NCBI RefSeq assembly: GCF_030272615.1 | Contig: NC_081408.1 | Coordinates: forward strand, 401,293,889 to 401,357,888 | DNA length: 64,000 nucleotides | Source of the DNA: Cryptomeria japonica | Taxonomy: Eukaryota; Streptophyta; Pinopsida; Cupressales; Cupressaceae | Direction of reading: 5' to 3' | Part shown: positions 12,170 through 23,433 of the stretch, one piece after another | Numbering within the stretch: the first letter of the stretch is position 1 | Layout: each line of letters begins with the position of its first letter | Made by a program: the position numbers and the translations under genes | Notes under the pieces: generated by a model | Databases searched by the model: none | Seen by the model: only the letters and a program-made list of their open reading frames with translations | What the model was told of the DNA's origin: nothing

Positions 12170-12626
12170 AATTAGATTTGGAAACTATATTTTGATGGTT
12201 CAAGGAGTAAAACAGGTGCAATAGGAGGAGCTATGCTAATATCACTAGAGGGAGAAAGGTATTATTCAACTTTCAGATTCACTTTTAGTTTAACAAATAA
12301 TGTTGCAGAATATGAAGCTCTGATTCATAGCTTAGAATGGGTCAAAAAGAAAGGTATTAAATGTTTACAAGTTTATGGTGATTCTAAACTAGTAACAAAT
12401 CAGATCATAAATTTGTATGTAACAAAAAATGATTTGTTAAAATTATATAAGAATAGAGAATGAGATTTAATTAAAGATTTTGATGCTTTCAATTTGCTAT
12501 TAATTCCAATGAACCAGAACAAACATGTTGATATGTTAGCCTCTTTAGGAGCTCAATATGATGTTCTTGCTGATTTAGAAAATGTACAAGTACAACACTA
12601 TGTCAAAGTGGTAGTAAGATCATCTG
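12170..12626 (+). pseudogene. E2 archaeal-type RNase H located before RT
   Basis: Same frame as the protease. LYFDGSRSKTGAIGGA gives the first catalytic Asp, TNNVAEYEALIHSL the Glu, QVYGDSKLVTNQI the second Asp, and NKHVDMLASLGA the last Asp, in the order of archaeal/plant-type RNase H. This type occurs as a second RNase H in Tat-lineage gypsy elements. One stop (tga at 12461-12463) interrupts it. It runs to VVVRSSV, where C1 is inserted; the frame resumes at 32420 with LPDNVTNWQVFDN, which leads into RT. The domain therefore truly precedes RT rather than being a misplaced fragment. It would degrade RNA in RNA:DNA hybrids. Confidence 0.8.
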
Positions 12627-13992
12627 TGTTGGCATTATTGGCATTAAGTTGTCATTGATGTCAACTAGTTTGGCATGGTCACCGATGAGTAAGAAGTGGT
12701 GACTGGTATGGCATAGTCACCGGTGAGTAAGAAGTGGTGACCAGTATGGGAGAAGTAAGACATAATGATGCCAATCCATATGTGTGTAAGCAGATAGAAG
12801 GAAGGTTACAGGTACATATGAAATGTATCATCTACCAATAAAGCACGACCACTGGCAAGGAAAAGCAAGCAAGCAAAAGAAGAACTGAAGGATGTTTAAT
12901 GCTATCGATAAATAGACTGAATAGTAGGACCAACATGTTTGATGGAAGGCCAAGTTGATCCACCAACAAAAAGGAGGTGTGCAGGTATGAAGGCCGATCG
13001 ATGAAGTTAGGTTATACCGGTAAGGTGAGTTGAACCGGTAATCAATCTTGGTTGGTGAAGGATGTCAAATTGACATTGCAAACCAAGCATAGATGGATGT
13101 CGACAAGGATGATAGGTGGATGCCAGGTGGTGATCATACAAAGGTCGGTGAAGTGTTAATCGACGTAACTATAAGCAAGGAGGTCAGCTTTTATGAACAA
13201 CTCGGAAGTCATGGGAGGATGGCAGAAGATTGCAGCTTGAGGAAGAAAATGTGGCAAGCGATTGAACTAATCCTGCAAGAAGATTTGATCTTTGTACCTA
13301 TTTGCTGAAGGAAACAACCAAGCCATTAATGGCGTGTGATATAGAAACACAGAAAAGCATAGTGCAGACATCCAAATATAGAAAATGCACATTGAAATGC
13401 GAGATGTTGGTGGTGTTTATTGATGACATGCAAATCATCTCCCTAGAAAAGAAGATCGGATCAAATATAATACAGATCCAGTTAGTGAAGGAAAAACCTA
13501 ACATGACACTGTTTGAATGTTTTTTGGTAGGAACCCTATAAGATAAATATGTTAGCTCGAGATTGATATCAGTTGATGCTTTATGCGAAGAGTGAGATAG
13601 AGAGGAGAGCCTGAGCAAGGAGAAAGATTATCTACCTTAGAGTTTACTCTGAGAAAGGTGTAGTCTGAGTTATCAAGTGAACCAATTAGAGGGTCTAACC
13701 GGTAGAGACAGAGTAATCGGTAAACTATTGTAGTTCTAATAGTCAAGCTAACCGGTTAGGTGTGATTGGTCAAGTAGGTATCCAAGAGTGATAGAGTGTG
13801 GTGTGAGGCTAAGGGAGAAAGAAGAGAGGCTAGGAGTAACCAGTGTGATCAGAGAGAGAAATCTGATAATCAGCAGTGTGAGAACCAGTGAAGAGAGGAG
13901 GTTGTTAACCGATATAAATCCATTGATCAGGTGTTGCAGAACTCATTTGCAACTAGGTGTTATAACTGTATCAAAATTTTATTTCATTATAC

Positions 13993-15165
13993 TATTAGCA
14001 TTTTGATGATGTTTTGATTGTCATTGATGGACACACACTTTCTTGATGTATGAGTTATGCTCAACCGGTAATTGTTCCAACTGGTATCGTGTATTATTGA
14101 ATGTATAGTCTTTAGACTATCGGTGTTTTGCAGAAAATGGTTTACCGATCACAAATTGTATGAAGACCGCAAGCGGTATGAAGACCCCAAGCGGTACAAG
14201 GATCCCAAGTGGTCCAAGGATCTCAAAGTGGTACAAAGGAACCAAGTGGTAGTTAACTTTTGATCGGAACACTACGATCTACCGGTCTTCATTTTTGACA
14301 ACCGATAATCGGTATATTGTATTAACCAGTATTACTCTGTGATGAGTTACCAACCGGTATTACTGTAATGTGTGATGAGTTATCATCCATCGACACTTTG
14401 GTGGTGTTTTTGTGTCGTGTTACCAAATGTGTCTAGATACACTAAACCTAGGAACTTGTAGTCTAATTCTATTGGACCAACATGAAATCAGATTCCTTTA
14501 TAAGGACATCATGTCTAGGGTTTGCATTTGTGTGTGATATAGAATAGAAAAGGTTATGTGCAATCAGAGAAGAGAAGATTAGGTCTATATGAAGAGATAG
14601 AGTGTGGATATATTGAAGACTGAAGTAATGCTGAAATGCATTAACAAGGAGCTGTCAAGGATCTAATTAAGAAGACCGTGCTATTAGCTAGATCATTCAC
14701 TTGTTGATTACTCACATCTTCGACAAGTCTAGAGCCCTTAACCAGGTAGGCTCAACAAAGCCTTTGTAAATCCTCTAACAAGGTGGTTCACAATCGTGGA
14801 TCTAAAATCCTTTAACAAGGTAGTCTTTAACAGGACTTATCTCCTAATAGAGATCTAGATTCCTAACAGGATTTGTTCTAGTAAAGAACATTGTATGACC
14901 TTAACCGGTCTGGTTTCTATTCTGCAGATAGTTACTTGTGAGTTTCTACTCACCGTGGTTTTTCCCATTTGGGTTTCCATGTCAAATATCTTGTGTTATG
15001 GCGATTGTGCTCTTGTGGGTGAATTCTTTGTTTGCTATTTGGTTTGCATTTATCTTAACCGGTTTATTAGTGAATCTGATGTACTGGTTATCTGCTAAAC
15101 TATTTAAAAGTTTGTTTACAGTATTTTTTGGCATACTAATTCACCCCCCCTCTTAGTATTCATCA
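13993..15165 (+). repeat. S2: copia solo LTR inside the C1 LTR
   Basis: Flanked on both sides by tatac (13988-13992 and 15166-15170), a perfect five-base target duplication. The 3' LTR of C1 has the empty site (cattatacaacaccg near 32043). The LTR starts TATTAGCATTTTG, presumably TG mutated to TA, and ends CATCA. It carries the CACCCCCCCTCTTAGT tract near its end and the repeated CTCTAAC...AGGTGG block (14740-14900). There is no internal region, so it is a solo LTR of another copia family. Confidence 0.9.
14157..14255 (+). repeat. tandem repeat, about 18-bp unit, five copies
   Basis: Units of the form aagacc(c/g)caagcggta drift to aaggatcccaagtggtcc and aaggaaccaagtggtag. Translation of one frame shows the pattern YEDRKR, YEDPKR, YKDPKW, SKDLK. 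The array lies within S2. It is probably slippage-generated LTR sequence and not a protein repeat. Confidence 0.75.
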
Positions 15166-15487
15166 TATACAATACCGAGTTGGAGCTTGGTGTAGGGGTT
15201 GGTGCCCTAAATCATTGTAATATGTTGTTTCATTGTGAGGTTGGATTGGAGTAGTAGACTCCAGCAACATTTCTCATCGAGGTTTTTCCCATATTGGATT
15301 TTCCTTATACATCTGATGTTATGGGTTATGCATTTGTGTGTTTGCCTCTTTGTGATATCCACATTTATCTTACCGGTTTGATTATTTAGTGCTTAGGGTG
15401 ATAAACGGTATTCCAAAGTTGTTTTAAAAGAAAAGAATTTAGGAACCATTGATTCACCCCCCTCAGAGTGGTACATTGTGTTCAACA

Positions 15488-15502
15488 ATTGGTATCAGAG
15501 CC
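15488..15502 (+). promoter_or_regulatory. C1 primer-binding site
   Basis: TGGTATCAGAGCC starts at 15490, two bases after the LTR end. It is complementary to the 3' end of plant initiator-Met tRNA, the standard primer for plant copia elements. Confidence 0.9.
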
Positions 15503-15561
15503 TAGGTTCCTAGTTGATTAAAGTTTTCTCTAGCTTGGGTAGATTCTGGTCAAAGAACACA

Positions 15562-16290
15562 ATGCCAAGAAATGACTCCACCTCCTCAAAAGCCCCCATA
15601 TTTGATGGATCTAACTATTCCTTCTGGAGTAGAAGAATGGAGACCTATATTTCCTCCCTTGGTTTTGATGTGTGGATGTCTGTCAAGAATAAGTATATTG
15701 TCCCTAGTATTCCTCCCACTGATCAGGATGCTAAGAAAGAGTATGAGAATAATGCAAAGGCTAAACATGTTATCTTAAGCAAGCTATTAGATAATGAGTT
15801 TGTCAAGGTCATGAACTGTGCATCCACCAAGAACACTCAGATGAAGAGGTAGAAAACTTTGTCAGAAAGGTCAAGAGAGGATCCGATAAGTATAAAGGAA
15901 TGTTACCACTCAAAAGTTTCAACTATGGTAAAGTTGGACACTTTGCTGCAAAATGTCCTTATAATGAAACCGATCGAGATGGGCAAAGAAGTTTTAGTAG
16001 ATCTGCTGGTAAAGACAAAGAAAGAAATGTCTACCGACAAGGAAGAAGAGGCTACCGAAAGAAGAACAATGTATATACTATTGAGGATGATGCCACAGAT
16101 GAAGAAAGAGCATCAGAAGATGACTACCATGAGAATGAAAGAGAAGTTAATCTCTTTATGGCACTTGATGAACTGGTTGGTGAAGATGAGGAAGAAGAAG
16201 GCATTGAGGTCGAAGTAGCTCTAAAAGGTGAGCTCATAAGTGCTCTTGAGGAGCTAAGTAAAACGAGAAGAGTACTCGATAATTTCAAGT
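15562..16290 (+). pseudogene. C1 gag, N-terminal part
   Basis: The ATG at 15562 (MPRNDSTSSKAP) is preferred over the upstream in-frame ATG because the capsid-like part begins here and C3 gag starts at the same place. PIFDGSNYSFWSRRM and ISSLGFDVW are the copia gag start signature. A stop at 15850-15852 and a deletion of the central gag follow. From 15900 the frame reads NYGKVGHFAAKCP, a CCHC knuckle whose first Cys is lost, then an acidic stretch and the start of a coiled coil (ISALEELSKTRRVLDNFK). C2 is inserted there; gag resumes at 26281. Confidence 0.8.
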
Positions 16291-17488
16291 TGTTAGACAG
16301 TTCAGATAACCGGAAGACAACTGAGAGGGGGGGGGGTGAATCAATTGTCACAGATTACCGAAAGCATTAGCAATTTAAACTTTAATATCGAAACCCAAAA
16401 CATTAATACCATAATAGAAGTCAAACCAATTAAGCATAAATAGTAATCACAGAATAAAAGCCATCCACATAACACCAAGATTTGTACATGGAAAACTCGA
16501 TAAAGGGAAAAACCACGTTGGGAAGCCTACCCACAATCAGATAATACTTTTGTTGTAAGTATGTGAATTATAATTGAGGTGATTGAACTTACAGGTAGGC
16601 CAACAGCCTAGAGCACACTGCTCATCACAAAAGGAGTCTCATTGACTACATATAAATCTAGACTACAATCCGAAGAAGTTTTGAATTGCAAAAGATAACA
16701 TCTCCTATGCCAGAGTACAGTTCCAGTTAAGCTCAATACCGGTGGACTAAATCCTCTTCCATAAATCCAATTCGATCTCCAATGATTGACCAAATCCTTT
16801 TCATGAATGATATTACATTATTCACACATTACATACCATTATGATCTACATTGAGATCTTACATTTATTTATACAAAACCCTCGACCATAAACAATCAGG
16901 TCGGCTACCAGACAATAAACCGATTACATAATTACAAACCATGGCGGCCTTAGACTAAACAAATAATATCTAGCACATAAGACATCATGGAAATACATCA
17001 ATAGGTCCTTTCCACATGTTACATTAAATTCGGTCCATAACCTAGATCAACCAGGACCAAGTATAGGTCCATACGCCACAACAATGATCTCCAACCACCA
17101 AGTCTTGGACATGATCACCAACAACATCCTAAAACTCCACTGGAAGCTACACCAACACCACTTATGTAATTCATCAAAGATCTCCATCAAAAGCTTTGCT
17201 GGTGAAACCCTCACCGGAAGCAGAAACCAATCTTCTAAGCAAGCAAAATAGCATCTGATCTCTAGACCAAAACCAACTGACCAAATATGAGTATAAGTAT
17301 CATGAATAACTCAATTCCATCACCAGACTGTACTAGAGTCTACCGAATCATACCAGATCCAAGTTAACCAAAAACCACTCAACCTACCGGGACCAGAAGG
17401 GTGTTAGTAAAGCATCCAAACAACTTGTGTTGACATCAATGACAAAACATCAATGCAACAAATAATTAATTCTATCAAATGGCCAACA
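16291..17488 (-). repeat. C2 3' LTR (1198 bp)
   Basis: On the plus strand it starts tgttagacag and ends ggccaaca. It shares the tract gaggggggggggtgaatca near its left end with the copy at 25070, and the same order of blocks throughout (aaaccacgttgggaagcct, atacaaaaccctcgaccat). The polypurine tract lies just beyond 17488. Confidence 0.92.
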
Positions 17489-17500
17489 ATCTCCCCCTTT
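17489..17500 (-). promoter_or_regulatory. C2 polypurine tract
   Basis: Plus-strand atctcccccttt is AAAGGGGGAGAT on the minus strand, directly before the LTR start, identical to that of C1 (30668-30679). It primes plus-strand DNA synthesis. Confidence 0.9.
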
Positions 17501-17861
17501 GGCTTTGATGGCAACACTAGATGTGAAAAACATCTAAGTACCAAGAAATTCCAAACAAGTCTCTCCCTATGGAAGACAACCAACAATCACCCGCATATAG
17601 CTCTAAATAACTCTCCCTTTTACTTTTCTTATCTCTCCCCCTTTGAATTTTTTATTTTCTTCCTTTACCTTTTTCACATCAATATCTCTCCCCCTTTGAC
17701 ATCAATACCAGAAATCTGACAGAAGTATCAAAGTAAAAACATAAGCCTCTGAGAAGCTGACTACTCCCCCTGAGCAGTAGCATCCCACATCAGTGTTGGA
17801 ATGAATAGTATCTCTGATAGTGCATGTCTGACTGATGCCAAGCCACATCAATCAAGTCTCT
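17501..17861 (-). other. C2 3' non-coding tail
   Basis: Lies between the end of the RNase H frame and the polypurine tract. It holds several more CCCCCTTT/CCCCCTGAG tracts (near 17637, 17690, 17765), that is, polypurine-like runs on the minus strand. No coding signal. Confidence 0.7.
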
Positions 17862-18600
17862 ACTAGAGGGGCAGAAACTCCCAATCTATCTTTGAGGTAC
17901 TCAAATGATTCCTTGGATAAAGGTTTAGTGAAAATATCTGCAATCTGCTCTCTAGTGTTCACATAAACTAGTCTAACTTCATTTGCTTCCACCTTCTCCT
18001 TCAAAAAGTTATACTTGATAGATATGTGTTTTTTTTAGAATGAAATATCAGATTCTTTGATATATTAATAGTAGCAGATTTATCACAATGAATAACTAAC
18101 GGTGCATCACAATGAATAACTACTGGTGCATCACAATCCACCTTTATATCCTTCAACATTTTCTTCATCCATAAAGCTTGTGTACAGTTCATAGCAGCAG
18201 CAACATACTCAGCTTCAGCAATAGATAAAGAAGTACATGACTGTTCCTTGCTGATCCATGAAACCAACTTCTTTCCAAGAAAGAAAGCTCCACCAGAAGT
18301 GCTTTTTTGGTCATCAAAATCTTCAGCTCAATCAGCATCTGTATATGCACATAAAGTAAAGTTATCATCCTTAGGGTACCATAAGCCATATTTTAAAAAT
18401 CTTTTTCACCACCATCTCATGATTTTCTCTAGGATCACTCTGAAATCTTGAAACAATACAAACAACATTCATAATGCCAGGCCTAGTCTAAGTCAAATAG
18501 AGTAGACCTCCAATTATAGATTTGTATCTTGTAGGATTTACCAGTGCAGAAACATCTTTTCTTGTCAATTTCTCACTTGTAACCATAGGAGTACTTACCG
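17862..18600 (-). pseudogene. C2 RNase H
   Basis: Reads from the RT/RNase H linker to NTREQIADIFTKPLSKE, the usual C-terminal copia signature. The segment 18001-18267 has VSWISKEQSCTSLSIAEAEYVAAA (catalytic Glu in EAEY), WMKKMLKDI and INISKN. A 24-base tandem duplication at 18081-18128 repeats the residues around VIHCDAPL, so the catalytic Asp region (HCD) is present in more than one copy. The N-terminal part (18270-18600), with ADWAED-like and SGGAFFLG motifs, is split by frame changes. It degrades the RNA template and defines polypurine primers. Confidence 0.8.
18081..18128 (-). repeat. 24-bp tandem duplication in C2 RNase H
   Basis: Catcacaatgaataacta...ggtg occurs twice in a row, followed by a third partial copy. 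The unit is a multiple of three, so the frame is kept and eight residues are added at an active-site Asp. Confidence 0.85.
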
Positions 18601-19531
18601 GTTTAGAATCTCCCACACCAAATTTCTTTAACAATTCCTTAGCATATTTAGTTTGACCGATGAAAATGTCTTTGTCAATCTGAGTAATCTACAAACCTAA
18701 AAAAAAATTCATTTCACCAATCATAGACATCTCAAATTCTTTCTCCATATTCTTAGAAAATTTTATGCACAACTTATCTCCACCTCCAAAAATAATGTCA
18801 TCAACAAATACTTCAACAATTAGTATGTCAGCATCAGTGATTTTATAATATAAATTACTGTTAGCACTACCTTTAGAAAAACCGAGCTTCAAAAGATATT
18901 TATCCAACCTTGCATACCAAGCTCTATGTACTTGTTTCAATCCATATAAAGCTTTCCTTAACCTGCAAACCATGTTTGTATCGTCTGATAGTGAAAAACC
19001 ATTAGGTTGCTCAATATAAACTTCCTCATCAAGATCCCCATTCAAGAATGCACATTTAACATCCATCCGATAAACCTTGTAGTTTTTATAAGCAGCATAG
19101 GCAAGAAATAATCTTACAGCTTCAATCCTAGCTACAGGTGCAAAAGTCTCTCCATAATCAATTCCTTCATTCTGAGAATATCCTTTACAAACCAATCTAG
19201 CCTTATTCCTTATAACTTGACCATCCTCATTCAATTTATTTCTAAAAATCAATTTAGTTTCAATAACATTTTTATTTTTAGGCCGGGGAACCAAGGTCCA
19301 TGTGTTATTTTTGTCAATCTGATCTAATTCTTCTTCCATAGCTTTCAGCCAATGTTCATCTTTACATTCCTCAATTACTGATACCGGTTCAACTTGTGAA
19401 ATTAAATATACCTCATTAGTTGTCAGTATTCTTCTTGTCATCACTCCATTGCTCTTATCCCCAATGATTTGATCTTCTGAATGATTCAATCTCACATAAC
19501 TAGGAGTCTTCTGACTTTTTGTTCCTCTTCC
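18601..19531 (-). pseudogene. C2 reverse transcriptase
   Basis: The main frame 18689-19495 covers the copia RT (RVT_2 type): [68 protein letters not shown], and the catalytic FVDDIIFGG with both Asp residues. It ends at FFLGL with a stop where related elements go on to Q-I. At 268 codons it is the longest intact RT block in the window. The downstream thumb part (18601-18688) is out of frame. Confidence 0.88.
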
Positions 19532-20470
19532 CTATTCTTCAATCACTGTATAATTATCTGATGTTGTCGGAGTAACTGGTTCAACTCTTTGTTCTGGTAA
19601 AGGTGCTACTAGTTCAAATATAATTATTTCCACTGTCGGTTCCTTCTCATAAACTTTGATATAACTTCTGTTCAGCTCATCTACTTTGACATTAGCACTC
19701 TCCACAATTCTCTGCAATCTCTTGTTATAACATCTATATGCTTTGCTTTCATTATAATAACCAAGAAATATGCCTTCATCACATCTAGGATCAAATTTCC
19801 GAATAATATCATCTCTCCTAATATAACATTTACTACCAAAATTTTTGAAATACTTAACTATAGGTGTATTGCCAAACCATAATTCATAAGGTGTCTTACC
19901 GATTTCTCCTTTGATAAGTACTTTGTTGAATGTATAAACTATTGTACTCACTTCTTCTCTCCAGTAGATATGAGGTAGACTAGCTTCCATCATCATTGTT
20001 CTAGCAACATCCAAGATAGTTTTGTTCCTCCTTTCCACAACTCCATTCTGCTGAGGTGTCCAGGGAGTAGAAAATTGTCTTTTTATACCATGCTTGTCAC
20101 AAAAGTTAGTAAACTCACTAGATGTGAATTCTCCACCATGATCTGTTCTCAAACATTTAATCTTTAATCCAGTCTCAGTTTCCACTTTAGCCTTAAAGAT
20201 TTTAAATTTTTTAAATGATTCAGATTTTTCTCTCAAAAAAGTAACCCACATCATTGTAGAATAATCATCAATGATTAATATGAAATATCTATCACCATGA
20301 AATTTTTTAACTCTAGTAGGGCCACACAAATTAGTATGAATAAGATCAAGAGCATCATTTGATTTATCTTATATACTCCTAAAAAAGGTTCTAATCTGTT
20401 TACCCATTTAACATTCTTTACATATCGGATTATAGGGCTTCATAGTCTTAGGTATATCCCTAACTACCTT
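19532..20470 (-). pseudogene. C2 integrase
   Basis: The frame 19532-20329 has the rve core: RYFILIIDDYSTMMW (first catalytic Asp), KCLRTDHGGEFTSSEF (second) and TPQQNGVVERRNKT (Glu), followed by TPYELWFG, KYFKNFGSKCY, DEGIFLGY and SKAYRCYNKR, the normal copia integrase C-terminal region. The zinc-binding N-terminal part lies upstream in broken frame (20330-20470). It would insert the element's cDNA. All three catalytic residues are present. Confidence 0.88.
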
Positions 20471-20473
20471 AGC

Positions 20474-20957
20474 TTAATTGATCTTCACAATGCAATCAAA
20501 ATTCGCATGACATAGTATTTTATGCCATAGCCAACTCTCATCAATTTGTATAATCAAACATGTCTTCTCACCAGAGTTGAAGTGAAATATATTACCTTTT
20601 GTCTGTGTACCGGTTGCAATCTCCAAGCCAGATCTGTTAATTATTTGGCATTTTCCATCCTTGAACTGCAATTGAAAACCCTTATCTACCAATTGTCCTA
20701 CACTCAAAAGATTGTGCTTTAAAACTTCAACATAATAAACATTGTCAGTATTGTTCTTACCATCCAATTGTATAGTTCCTTTTCCTTTGATCATGCATGC
20801 CTTGTCATCTTCGAATCTAACTAGACCACCATCAAATTCTTGCAAAGATAGAAACTTCCCTTTATCTCTAATCATATGATGTGAACAACCGATGCCAATT
20901 ACCCATTCATCCTTGTCTTCAATTTTAGCAGCAAGTGCCTTCTCCCCAGGTACATTC
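20474..20957 (-). pseudogene. C2 protease and pre-integrase region
   Basis: Reads DEWVIGIGCSHHMIRDKGKF, where the catalytic DSG of copia proteases is IGC (Asp lost), then GGLVRFEDDKA, the conserved VYYVEVLKHNLLSVGQL, and SWLWHKILCHANFDCI, the pre-integrase domain (the usual LGH reads LCH). N1 is inserted upstream in ENV. The first 70 bases of this side are duplicated on the other side of N1. Confidence 0.82.
20888..20957 (-). repeat. 70-bp duplication flanking N1 (left copy)
   Basis: From accgatgcc to ggtacattc this stretch of C2 is repeated at 23817-23886 on the other side of N1 with two substitutions. N1 starts directly after this copy and ends directly before the other, so the duplication behaves as a target-site duplication, but is 70 bases long instead of five. 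Confidence 0.92.
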
Positions 20958-21340
20958 TGTTGGAGTTGAGAAAATACAACACCACAGGAGCCCAACTGAT
21001 CTCTACAAGCTGAAAAACTTGTTACAAGGAGAAGCAAGGAAGCAAATCACAGAAGGAACAAAAACACAGGAAAAATATGCTCCAAAAGATGAGAGCTCAA
21101 TAATCTCCAAAAATGTATTGTCAATAATAATCCTTCTTCATACAATGAAAAGAAAGAACTCAACCTTTAATAGGTCAAGAAACCCTAAAAGGGAAAACCC
21201 TAGGCTTGCACATAATAATTAATAAAAGAATTAATTATTATGCACCTAAAGTTAGCTTAAGTGTAAAAGAGAAAAAGGGAACTTAAATAATTAAACAAAT
21301 ATTGTTTAATTAATCAAGTAAATACCCGAATACTCTAACA
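20958..21340 (-). repeat. N1 3' LTR (383 bp)
   Basis: Matches 23434-23816 along its whole length with scattered substitutions. It holds aaaccctaaaagggaaaaccc and a cluster of taattaa words near its right end. The polypurine tract follows at 21341-21354. Confidence 0.92.
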
Positions 21341-21354
21341 CTCCCCCTTAAGCT
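21341..21354 (-). promoter_or_regulatory. N1 polypurine tract
   Basis: Plus-strand ctcccccttaagct, AGCTTAAGGGGGAG on the minus strand, immediately before the 3' LTR start. Confidence 0.88.
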
Positions 21355-22499
21355 AGACTTAGGGAGAAGCTAAAACCTAGAACAACTACTGAAAGCATGA
21401 AAGATGGGTCCCGACAACAAGGCCTGATCAGGTACCCAAATACAATGAAATCTCTATGAACTGGAGAAATAGAGAAAACCACGTGGGAACAAAACTCTAC
21501 TCCAAAAAGAGATGGAAAAGAACACCACTAAAGAATGAAGAACCTGCAAACTCTGTTGAAGAATAACTGCTGATCTGAAGAACCTCCATTGAAATAGAAC
21601 ATGACCAGGTAGAGAAGACTATAATCTGTATGAGTGCCCTCAAATGACACTACTCGAATCAAATGGCAAAAAAGGCAAACACTGAACTCAAAGATATAGA
21701 TGGCATGAGAAACCAAATCCTGAAGAGCTGATCAATCGAACCATGGAAGCATTAGAACCAATAGGACAAACCTCCCCATAATGCTGAAGAGGGAGAGGGA
21801 CAGGTACATTGAAAAGAACAGCCAACAAGAACTGCATGACAAAGAACCAGGAACATCAAAGGTGCTGAGGAAAGTACATGGTGTCATGGAAGGAACACTC
21901 ACTTGACAAAGGAAGATGGCAAACAACAGGCAAACATCAACCCCCTCATGGCACTTTATCAATAGTGCATGTACAACAAGGCACAAGATATGCAAGATCC
22001 CAAGTAAACAATGCATGATGGCACTTTATCTCAGTGCATTTGCATAAATACAAGCTACAATGATAAGAAGACTGGAAAAAGAAACGAGAACCAAAATAGA
22101 GACATCCTACCTAGAGAAGAGATCCTAGGACCTGAAACAACCAAGATATCCACCAGAGTGCTGAAAAGCAAAAAACTGAATAAAATATTCATGGAGCAGA
22201 ATCTAGAAATAAAACTCATATGGCTGGAAAGTACATAGCACATGTTTTCCAAAAATATAAACTTTTCAAAAAATAGAGGTCCGATGCTCATTCTATGGCT
22301 CCCGGAGTGCAACACCTAGACCTCACTTTGACTGGAAAAAAACACAGTCAAATAGAAAAATTGGAAAAAATTACCAACATGACAAGCTCTGGCTTAAAAC
22401 CAGCTTTCCGATGCCTATTCATTTTTGAAAAAATGACTCCGTATGCCCAAGATATGGCCAAAAAAACCAAATCCCCCCTGAAAGAGGCAAAAAAGGTAG

Positions 22500-22995
22500 T
22501 CTGGTGGCTCTGGCGGGCGGAGGTGGCCAGTTGGTGGCACTCCAGTGGTGGCTGGGTGATGCTCCAGTGGCTGGACAGTTGAGCCAAGGAGATGGGCGGC
22601 AGAGCCAGGTGGCCCGGCGGCGGAGCGGAGCTATAGCGGGAGAATCCGGCAGCGGGAGGTGGTCAGAGCGGTTTCTGGTGGCAGCGGGCCGAGAAGGCTA
22701 GGCTGCAAGGAGGCCGCAGGAAGTGCAACGACCGGTGAGTAGAGTAGTGGCCGAGGAGATAGGTGTTGGTGGGGAGGAAGAGCAGTGGCCAGGGTTTGCA
22801 GTGGCAGTGACGCGGAGGATGCCGCAGGGACGACGGTGGCCGCAAGGAGGTGCTAGCAGGGGCCGGTAGGGGGCCGAAGGCCGATGCTGGGCCGGCAGGA
22901 GCTGCAGGGCCAGCGGGGGCTGAAAGTCGAGGCCAGCGAGGGGTAGGGGGCTGAGGCCGGCAGGGGACTAGACTGACAGGTCTGGTCACCGTACG
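22500..22995. other. GC-rich cargo segment in N1
   Basis: About 500 bases rich in gcggcgg, ggccggcagg and gtggcagcgg, sharply different from the AT-rich surroundings. It opens frames on both strands: 22504-22701 plus is Gly/Gln/Ser-rich, and 22663-22989 minus is Pro/Ala-rich (LPAPASTS, AGPAAPAGPAS). Neither resembles a known family, and such low-complexity frames are expected from GC-rich repeats. Possible origins are a captured host-gene fragment or a slippage-expanded element interior. No splice sites or start context decide between them. Confidence 0.6.
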
Positions 22996-23421
22996 ACAGT
23001 TGGACTGTCAGCCCGGTACCTTGCGAAAAAATAAAAATCCCCCAAAAACGAAATTGTGTGTTGCCTTCACCTTTTTATGTTTTTTTTTTCAACTTTTTTT
23101 ATTACAAAAAATCAAATTTCGGCCTGCTTGCCGTAAAAAGGCAATTTTTTTTTTTAATTTTTTTCTCAAACTGGATGCCAGGACTGTACAGCCTGGATCT
23201 GGAGAAAAAATACTCCCAGAGGCTCAGGAACCAAAATAGGTCAAATTTAATATGACCATAGGGATTTTCGGGCCTTCTGAGCACGATAGTGAGGTCCGTT
23301 TAGGCCCAAACTGCTTAGAAAAAAGCCTATACCTAGGTACATAAAAAAAGCTTTCTGAAACCCCAGATCTGCTTCCAATGCAAAAATTCTCAAAACAAGA
23401 ACAGGTAGCTACATATCTGAA

Positions 23422-23433
23422 GCTCTGATACCA
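23422..23433 (-). promoter_or_regulatory. N1 primer-binding site
   Basis: Plus-strand gctctgatacca, TGGTATCAGAGC on the minus strand, complementary to initiator-Met tRNA and abutting the 5' LTR with no spacer. Confidence 0.92.

Larger units (their letters stand above)
12627..15487 (+). repeat. C1 5' LTR, interrupted by S2
   Basis: Without S2 and its duplication this LTR is about 1683 bp and aligns with 30680-32418. It has the family marks: TTGTCATTGATGTCAA near the start, several ACCGGTA words, a conserved half with ctagaaaagaagatcgga, and CACCCCCCTC near the end (15455). The S2 insertion lies in the repeat's second half, at cattatac|aataccgag. Short frames such as 13302-13541 lie inside the LTR and are not genes. 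Confidence 0.88.

Noticed and set aside
13298-13746. Frames in the C1 LTR (also 31345-31979, 47168-47416, 58707-59180) as a conserved small gene
   Set aside because: They recur because LTR copies recur. The repeated minus frame is broken differently in each copy and lies wholly within the LTRs.
22663-22989. Pro/Ala-rich minus frame as a host protein exon
   Set aside because: The composition is what GC-rich low-complexity DNA gives; both strands are open and no motif is recognisable. Kept only as a possible captured fragment.
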